From positions 1 through 10,588 of the forward strand of contig VSNE01000066.1 in assembly GCA_009774155.1 (NCBI GenBank): a stretch of 10,588 nucleotides of DNA, read 5' to 3'. Source of the DNA: Lachnospiraceae bacterium (GTDB lineage Bacteria > Bacillota > Clostridia > Lachnospirales > Lachnospiraceae). A program made the translations under genes and the position numbers. The notes under the pieces are model-generated. The model searched no databases. It saw only the letters and a program-made list of their open reading frames with translations, and had not been told where the DNA came from. Positions 6,369 through 10,588 of this stretch are shown here, piece by piece (the stretch's first letter is position 1; every line of letters begins with the position of its first letter).

Positions 6369-7559
6369 ATGGATTTGCAGCAGATTCTGGAAGCCCTCTG
6401 GGCGGCAGAACCCTATAAACTGATATTGAGCAATCCTGTCGGAAAGCAGTTTCCGTACCGGAAAATGGTTATTAACCGCCTGAATCGGGAGGCCGGATGG
6501 CAGATTGAAAAATATACCCGGGAGCAGGTGTTTCATGAAAATAAAAATACGGAAGAAATACAGACATACCTGAAAGCTGAGCTGGAAACGGATTACCGGC
6601 AGTGCAATGCCTGGGACAAAGAGCGGGAGCATACTATACGTATATCAAAAAGCGGAAGGATAACCTGGCAGAAGAGAACGGCCGTCAGGGCGCCTCAGGC
6701 CAAGACGGATCATAACCGGAAAAAGAATTATATTCTGGAGGAGGGAACAGTGATTCCTCCTCTGACGGATATGGGAGTATTTACTTCGGAGGGCAGGGTT
6801 GTCCGCGCCATGTATGATAAATACAGACAGATTAACCGTTTTGTGGAGATGGTGGATGATGAAATCGACAATCTGCCAGGGGATCAGACTATAACAGTTG
6901 TGGATTTTGGCTGTGGAAAATCCTACCTGACCTTTATTCTCTATTATTATCTGGTGGAGCTTAAGAAGCTGGATGTGCGGATGATTGGGCTGGATTTGAA
7001 AGAGGACGTGATTGAAAACTGCCGCCGCGCGGCCCGGAAATATGGTTATGACAGGCTGCATTTTGAGCTTGGGGATATTAGCGGCTATGATTGCCCGTAT
7101 CCGGTGGATATGGTGATTTCCCTTCATGCCTGTGATACGGCAACGGATTATGCTCTCTACCATGCCGTCCGCTGGAGGGCAAAGCTGATTTTCTCGGTGC
7201 CATGCTGCCAGCATGAGCTGAATAAGCAGATGAAAAGTGAAAGGCTGTCTATACTAAACCGGTATGGAATCGTGAAGGAACGGACAGCGGCGTTAATGAC
7301 GGATGCCGTTCGGGGAAATCTTTTAACATCCTGCGGATACAAGACACAGCTTTTGGAGTTTGTGGATCTGTCCCACACACCGAAAAATATTCTGATTCGT
7401 GCAGTGAGAACGGTTATCCCCAAGTCTGTACAGGCTAAAGCGCTGCGTGAGGTAGAGGAGCTGAAGGATGAATTCGGCTTTCAGCCTACGCTGGACGAGC
7501 TTTTGAGAAAGGACAAAGGAGCAGAAGATGGAGGAAAAGCAACTGGCGGCCCGTGCTGA
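6369..7559 (+). CDS. SAM-dependent methyltransferase, METTL25/GSTCD-like (Methyltransf_32)
   Basis: A 396-residue protein. Residues about 1-165 form an N-terminal region unlike any fold I can name, though basic patches (82-92, 101-120) could bind RNA. The class I methyltransferase core starts with motif I DFGCGKSYL (179-187), then the acidic motif GLDLKEDVI (207-215), FELGD (232-236), HACDTATD (253-260) and SVPCCQHELNKQ (276-287). The order DFGCGKSYL, then HACDTATD, then VPCCQHELN is characteristic of the Methyltransf_32 group shared with eukaryotic METTL25 and GSTCD. The bacterial substrate is not known to me. GAAGGGA at 6355-6361 precedes the ATG, and the gap to the rfbD stop is 20 bases. 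The last 32 bases overlap the start of the next gene, so the two are co-translated. The overlap with a tRNA-editing gene hints at a translation-related role, which is inference only. Confidence 0.85.
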   Translation: MDLQQILEALWAAEPYKLILSNPVGKQFPYRKMVINRLNREAGWQIEKYTREQVFHENKNTEEIQTYLKAELETDYRQCNAWDKEREHTIRISKSGRITWQKRTAVRAPQAKTDHNRKKNYILEEGTVIPPLTDMGVFTSEGRVVRAMYDKYRQINRFVEMVDDEIDNLPGDQTITVVDFGCGKSYLTFILYYYLVELKKLDVRMIGLDLKEDVIENCRRAARKYGYDRLHFELGDISGYDCPYPVDMVISLHACDTATDYALYHAVRWRAKLIFSVPCCQHELNKQMKSERLSILNRYGIVKERTAALMTDAVRGNLLTSCGYKTQLLEFVDLSHTPKNILIRAVRTVIPKSVQAKALREVEELKDEFGFQPTLDELLRKDKGAEDGGKATGGPC

Positions 7560-8712
7560 CGCAACGGAAAAACTGTATTATCAGGACAGCCATATGAGAG
7601 ATTTTACAGCTACAGTAATTGGCTGTGAAACAAGCAAAAAGGGATATAGAATCATTCTGGACCGGACCGCATTTTTTCCGGAGGGAGGAGGCCAGTTCGG
7701 AGATATCGGCTGGCTGAATGATGTGGAGGTGGTGGATACCCACGAGAAGGACGGCATTATTTATCATGACACAAAAGAAGCTTTAGCGGAAGGAACGGCT
7801 GTGCAGGGACGGCTGAATTTTGAAGAGCGGTTTGTGCGTATGCAGCAGCATACGGGAGAACATATTCTGTCGGGAATCGTGTATGGTCTGTATGGATACG
7901 ATAATGTGGGATTTCATCTGGGAGCGGATGTGACGACGCTGGACTTTGGCGGGGAGCTGACCGCCGAACAGGTAAAGGACGCGGAAATCCGTGCGAACCA
8001 TGCGGTATTTGCAGATCTGCCGATAGAGGTTTTGTATCCGTCAAAGGAAGAGCTGAAGCATATGGAGTACCGCAGTAAGCTTGAAATCGAGGGACAGGTG
8101 CGTATTGTATCCATTCCGGGTTATGATACCTGCGCCTGCTGCGCGCCGCATATGAATACAACAGGAGAGATTGGCCTGATTAAGATTTTATCCTGTGAGA
8201 GGCATCGGGGAGGAAGCCGTATGACCATTGTATGCGGTATGCGTGCGCTTGCAGATTACCGGCAGAAGGAGCAGAGTGTGTCGGAGGTGTCTGTGGCTCT
8301 GTCCGCAAAGCCGGATAAGATTGGAGAAGCGGTGCTGCATCTGAAGGAACAGCAGGCAAAGACAAGGGAGCAGCTGAACCGTATTCAGGCTTTATATCTT
8401 GAACGAAGGCTTGCGCAGATTAGCCCGGAGGACAGAAGTGTATGTATTTTTGAGAAGGAGATGGATTCTATTGCAGCCCGGAACTTTGTCAATGATGCGA
8501 TGGAGAGATGCAAAGGTGTCTGCGGAATATTTATAGGGACAGACGAGACAGGGTATCATTATATTCTGGGAAGTAAAAGCGTGGATCTGCAGGTATTTTC
8601 CAAGGAACTGAATGCCAGATTCGGAGGCAAGGGCGGAGGAAAGCCGGGGATGGCGCAGGGCTCGCTGAATGGAAACGCGGAAGAGATACAAAATATAATT
8701 ATGGAGCTGTAA
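7528..8712 (+). CDS. AlaX-type alanyl-tRNA editing protein with DHHA1 domain
   Basis: A free-standing homologue of the editing half of alanyl-tRNA synthetase. It probably hydrolyses Ser- or Gly-tRNA(Ala) in trans, in the cytosol. It has 394 residues, the length of the long AlaX form. An N-terminal beta-barrel carries PEGGGQ at 51-56. The zinc and catalytic site is formed by HTGEH (108-112) and C204-x3-H208 (CCAPH), and RHRGGSR (225-231) follows. A coiled helical stretch (about 260-310) leads to a C-terminal DHHA1 domain with the glycine-rich GGKGGG (366-371). No aminoacylation or anticodon-binding part is present, so it is not an AlaRS fragment. AAAGGAG at 7515-7521 with a 6-base gap supports this ATG, which lies 32 bases inside the upstream methyltransferase gene. 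It is the last gene of the unit and is followed by a strong terminator. Confidence 0.9.
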   Translation: MEEKQLAARADATEKLYYQDSHMRDFTATVIGCETSKKGYRIILDRTAFFPEGGGQFGDIGWLNDVEVVDTHEKDGIIYHDTKEALAEGTAVQGRLNFEERFVRMQQHTGEHILSGIVYGLYGYDNVGFHLGADVTTLDFGGELTAEQVKDAEIRANHAVFADLPIEVLYPSKEELKHMEYRSKLEIEGQVRIVSIPGYDTCACCAPHMNTTGEIGLIKILSCERHRGGSRMTIVCGMRALADYRQKEQSVSEVSVALSAKPDKIGEAVLHLKEQQAKTREQLNRIQALYLERRLAQISPEDRSVCIFEKEMDSIAARNFVNDAMERCKGVCGIFIGTDETGYHYILGSKSVDLQVFSKELNARFGGKGGGKPGMAQGSLNGNAEEIQNIIMEL

Positions 8713-8734
8713 AACGGAAGAGAGAATAGAAGAA

Positions 8735-8777
8735 AAATAAACGGCATGTCCCTTTATCGGGCGCACGCCGTTTATTT
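8735..8777. terminator. Bidirectional terminator between convergent genes
   Basis: AAATAAACGGC (8735-8745) and GCCGTTTATTT (8767-8777) form a perfect 11-bp stem. Inside, CCC (8750-8752) can pair with GGG (8759-8761), leaving a short loop. The 3' arm ends in T-rich sequence on the plus strand, and the minus-strand reading ends in TTTATTTTTCTTC. It can therefore stop both the editing-protein transcript (stop codon at 8712) and the pyrG transcript (stop at 8788). Confidence 0.85.
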
Positions 8778-8787
8778 GTATTCCCGG

Positions 8788-10392
8788 TCAGCTCTTTGCT
8801 TTCAGGGCCGCTGCTATAAATCCCTTGAACAGGGGATGCGGCCGGTTTGGTCTGGATTTCAGCTCTGGATGAGCCTGAGTAGCTACGAAAAACGGATGCT
8901 GTTTCAGCTCAATCATCTCTACGATTCTGCCGTCCGGCGACAGCCCGGACAGGGTCATGCCATGTTCTGTAAGCGCAGCCCGGAAATCATTATTGACCTC
9001 ATAACGATGACGGTGACGTTCCTGAATCTGCTCGGCGCCGTACAGTTCGTAAGCTTTGCTGGTCTTGTCCAGAACACACGGGCAGGAGCCGAGCCGCAGA
9101 GTGCCGCCGATATCTTCCACACCATTCTGATCAGGCATCAGGGCAATCACCGGATACGGAGTATTCGGATCAAGTTCAATGCTGTGCGCGTCCTCGAGAC
9201 CGACCACATTGCGGGCAAACTCCACGATTGAAAGCTGCATGCCCAGACATAGTCCCAGGAAGGGGATCTGATGCTCGCGGGCATATCGGATGGCGGTAAT
9301 CTTTCCGTCAATGCCGCGGTCGCCGAAGCCTCCCGGTACGAGGATGCCGCTTACGTCTTTTAAAAGCGCATCTGCATTTTCCTGTGTGACAAGCTCGGAG
9401 TCGATCCATTTAATGTTGACGACGGCGTGGTTGTCGATACCCCCGTGCTTCAGGGCTTCTACAACGGAAATATATGCATCATGGAGCTGGATGTATTTTC
9501 CTACAAGCGCAACATTTACTTCGGTATTCGGATTGCGGAGCTTATTTACCATCTCTGTCCAGTCGGTCAGATTCGGTTCCGGGCACGGAAGACTCAGACA
9601 TTCGCAGGCAACCTGGGCCAAATGCTCTTCCTCCATGGCCAGCGGCGCTTCATATAAATATTCAACGTCCAGATTCTGAAGAACATGCTTCTTCGGCACA
9701 TTGCAGAACAGGGCAATTTTGTCTTTAATGCCTTTTTCCAGAGGAAGCTCTGTACGGCATACAATAATATCCGGCTGGATTCCCATTCCCTGAAGCTCTT
9801 TGACGGAAGCCTGGGTAGGCTTTGTCTTCATCTCTCCGGAAGCCTTCAGATACGGAATCAGGGTGACATGAATAATAATCGCATTGTCATGGCCTACTTC
9901 ATGCTGGAACTGGCGAATGGCCTCTAAAAAAGGCTGGCTTTCAATGTCGCCTACAGTGCCTCCGGTTTCAATGATGGCAATGTGCATATCCTCAGAAGTG
10001 AAATTCCGGTAAAAACGGCTTTTGATTTCATTTGTAATATGGGGAATTACCTGAACAGTGCCTCCCCCGTAATCTCCCCGGCGTTCCTTCTGAAGCACGG
10101 ACCAGTATACCTTACCGGTGGTGACATTGGAATTTTTGTCCAGACTTTCGTCAATGAAACGCTCATAATGTCCAAGGTCCAGGTCGGTCTCGGCGCCGTC
10201 GTCGGTGACAAATACTTCCCCGTGCTGCACCGGATTCATGGTTCCCGGATCAATATTGATATAGGGGTCGAACTTCTGCATAGTGACCTTGTAGCCCCGT
10301 GCTTTTAAAAGACGCCCCAGAGATGCGGCGGTGATTCCTTTTCCAAGTCCGGATACCACTCCGCCTGTAACAAATACATATTTTACTGGCAT
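8788..10392 (-). CDS. pyrG: CTP synthase (glutamine-hydrolysing)
   Basis: Makes CTP from UTP, ATP and glutamine, the last step of de novo cytidine nucleotide synthesis, as a cytosolic tetramer and filament-forming enzyme. All 534 residues of a full-length PyrG are present. The synthetase domain has the P-loop SGLGKG (14-19), KFDPYINIDPGTM (40-52) and GGTVGDIES (144-152). The class I glutamine amidotransferase domain has PGGFGDRG (353-360), the nucleophile C382 in LCLGMQ, and the triad partners H508 and E510 in HPE. Nothing is truncated or substituted. GGAGGAA (10401-10407, minus strand) with an 8-base gap fixes the ATG at 10392. The gene is alone on the minus strand, convergent with the upstream three-gene unit and divergent from whatever lies beyond 10588. 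The complex leader at 10393-10540 suggests nucleotide-dependent control. Confidence 0.99.
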   Translation of the reverse strand: MPVKYVFVTGGVVSGLGKGITAASLGRLLKARGYKVTMQKFDPYINIDPGTMNPVQHGEVFVTDDGAETDLDLGHYERFIDESLDKNSNVTTGKVYWSVLQKERRGDYGGGTVQVIPHITNEIKSRFYRNFTSEDMHIAIIETGGTVGDIESQPFLEAIRQFQHEVGHDNAIIIHVTLIPYLKASGEMKTKPTQASVKELQGMGIQPDIIVCRTELPLEKGIKDKIALFCNVPKKHVLQNLDVEYLYEAPLAMEEEHLAQVACECLSLPCPEPNLTDWTEMVNKLRNPNTEVNVALVGKYIQLHDAYISVVEALKHGGIDNHAVVNIKWIDSELVTQENADALLKDVSGILVPGGFGDRGIDGKITAIRYAREHQIPFLGLCLGMQLSIVEFARNVVGLEDAHSIELDPNTPYPVIALMPDQNGVEDIGGTLRLGSCPCVLDKTSKAYELYGAEQIQERHRHRYEVNNDFRAALTEHGMTLSGLSPDGRIVEMIELKQHPFFVATQAHPELKSRPNRPHPLFKGFIAAALKAKS

Positions 10393-10439
10393 ATACTGGA
10401 TTCCTCCTGAAGTGTGTGAAGTCTGAAAAAACTCATTCC

Positions 10440-10468
10440 ATTATACCGTAAACTCCTGAAAAAATCTA
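10440..10468 (-). promoter_or_regulatory. Candidate proximal pyrG promoter with initial U6 run
   Basis: Read on the minus strand, TATAAT (10445-10440) is a perfect -10 box. TAGATT (10468-10463) at a 17-base spacing is a weak -35 box. The predicted start is the A near 10433, so the RNA would begin A-G-UUUUUU-C (U run 10431-10426, C at 10425), leaving about 40 bases of leader before the ATG. The -35 region lies inside the hairpin at 10448-10488, so a protein or DNA structure there could block it. Confidence 0.5.
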
Positions 10469-10488
10469 CTTGTTTTTCCGGAGTTTAC
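10448..10488 (-). promoter_or_regulatory. Long near-perfect inverted repeat in the pyrG leader
   Basis: GTAAACTCC (10448-10456) and GGAGTTTAC (10480-10488) are perfect 9-bp arms. After one mismatch (10457 with 10479), GAAAAA (10458-10463) pairs with TTTTTC (10473-10478), leaving a 9-base loop. In a transcript from the distal promoter this would be a 15-bp RNA hairpin about 55 bases before the pyrG ATG. At DNA level the arms flank the -35 region of the proximal promoter. Neither strand has a T run immediately after the stem, so it is not a standard terminator. The loop does not resemble a PyrR-binding loop as I recall it. Confidence 0.7.
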
Positions 10489-10508
10489 ACGGAAACAGCA
10501 TGGCTGAA

Positions 10509-10537
10509 TTTATATATATTTTATAAAATGAGTTCAA
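10509..10537 (-). promoter_or_regulatory. Candidate distal pyrG promoter
   Basis: On the minus strand TTGAAC (10537-10532) and TATAAA (10514-10509) are spaced by exactly 17 bases within AT-rich DNA. Predicted start is near 10501, giving a leader of about 110 bases that contains the whole inverted repeat at 10448-10488. By score this is a better sigma-A promoter than the proximal candidate. AT-rich sequence makes chance matches easier. Confidence 0.6.
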
Positions 10538-10555
10538 AAATTCACAGAAGGTGTA

Positions 10556-10584
10556 TTGATTTATAAATGAAGGTTCCCTATAAT
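10556..10584 (+). promoter_or_regulatory. Outward-facing sigma-A promoter for the next gene
   Basis: TTGATT (10556-10561) and TATAAT (10579-10584) lie 17 bases apart on the plus strand, close to consensus. It points out of the window, away from pyrG, and its predicted start falls at about 10591, just past the edge. The gene it would drive is not visible. The -35 box is about 20 bases from the distal pyrG -35 box, so the two divergent promoters are nearly back to back and may share control. Confidence 0.65.
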
Positions 10585-10588
10585 AAGA

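Noticed and set aside
7528..8712. Broken alanyl-tRNA synthetase (pseudogene of alaS)
   Set aside because: The frame is complete with its own ribosome binding site, an intact editing site (HTGEH and C-x3-H) and a complete C-terminal DHHA1 tail, matching free-standing AlaX proteins rather than a degraded AlaRS.
8746..9231. Plus-strand open frame of 161 codons starting in the terminator
   Set aside because: It begins within the terminator hairpin and runs antisense through the conserved amidotransferase domain of pyrG. It has no ribosome binding site and no recognisable protein features.
10448..10488. Intrinsic terminator or attenuator for pyrG
   Set aside because: The stem is strong but is followed by GGTATAATGG rather than a T run, and the only later T run is 15 bases away. 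It is kept as an inverted repeat of unknown role.
10393..10588. Bacillus-type pyrG leader (transcript starting GGGC with a terminator) or a PyrR-binding site
   Set aside because: No candidate promoter in the region is followed by a GGGC start at the right distance, no terminator with a pyrimidine-rich 5' arm is present, and the hairpin loop does not resemble the PyrR-binding loop.

Overview
The window looks like chromosomal core-type sequence from a low-to-mid GC Gram-positive anaerobe, most likely a Lachnospiraceae-like member of the Clostridia. This is an inference from purine-rich Shine-Dalgarno sites (AAGGAG, GGAGGA), classic sigma-A promoters with TATAAT boxes, codon use rich in AT-ending and GG-ending codons, and the overall flavour of the proteins. 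I cannot name a species. I see no insertion sequence, phage gene, CRISPR array, tRNA or rRNA.

Left part (1-5307). A few C-terminal codons of an unidentified upstream gene may be present (1-54). They are followed by a small GC hairpin and a strong terminator (84-123). Then comes a two-gene unit. The first gene encodes a 1136-residue cytosolic protein with a J-domain-like N-terminus, whose HPD tripeptide is replaced by NPE, and a very long TPR solenoid ending in a small cysteine cluster. The second gene, whose ATG directly follows the stop codon of the first, is a 564-residue Hsp70 of the short-lid HscC-like type. Together they look like a dedicated Hsp70 plus co-chaperone pair, separate from the housekeeping DnaK-DnaJ-GrpE machine. 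This is the most unusual part of the window.

Middle part (5308-8712). A well-formed sigma-A promoter (TTGTAA, 17 bp, TATAAT), with a perfect 6-4-6 palindrome in its spacer, drives a compact three-gene unit. It contains an RfbD-type dTDP-4-dehydrorhamnose reductase, a METTL25/GSTCD-like (Methyltransf_32) SAM-dependent methyltransferase of unknown substrate, and an AlaX-type alanyl-tRNA editing protein with a DHHA1 tail. The last two overlap by 32 bases. A bidirectional terminator (8735-8777) separates this unit from the convergent gene.

Right part (8788-10588). CTP synthase (pyrG) is on the minus strand, complete and with all catalytic motifs. Its 196-bp upstream region is rich: two candidate minus-strand promoters, a 41-nt near-perfect hairpin between them, an initially transcribed U6 run directly followed by C, and a divergent plus-strand promoter facing out of the window. 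This suggests nucleotide-responsive control of pyrG by a route that does not match the Bacillus GGGC leader.
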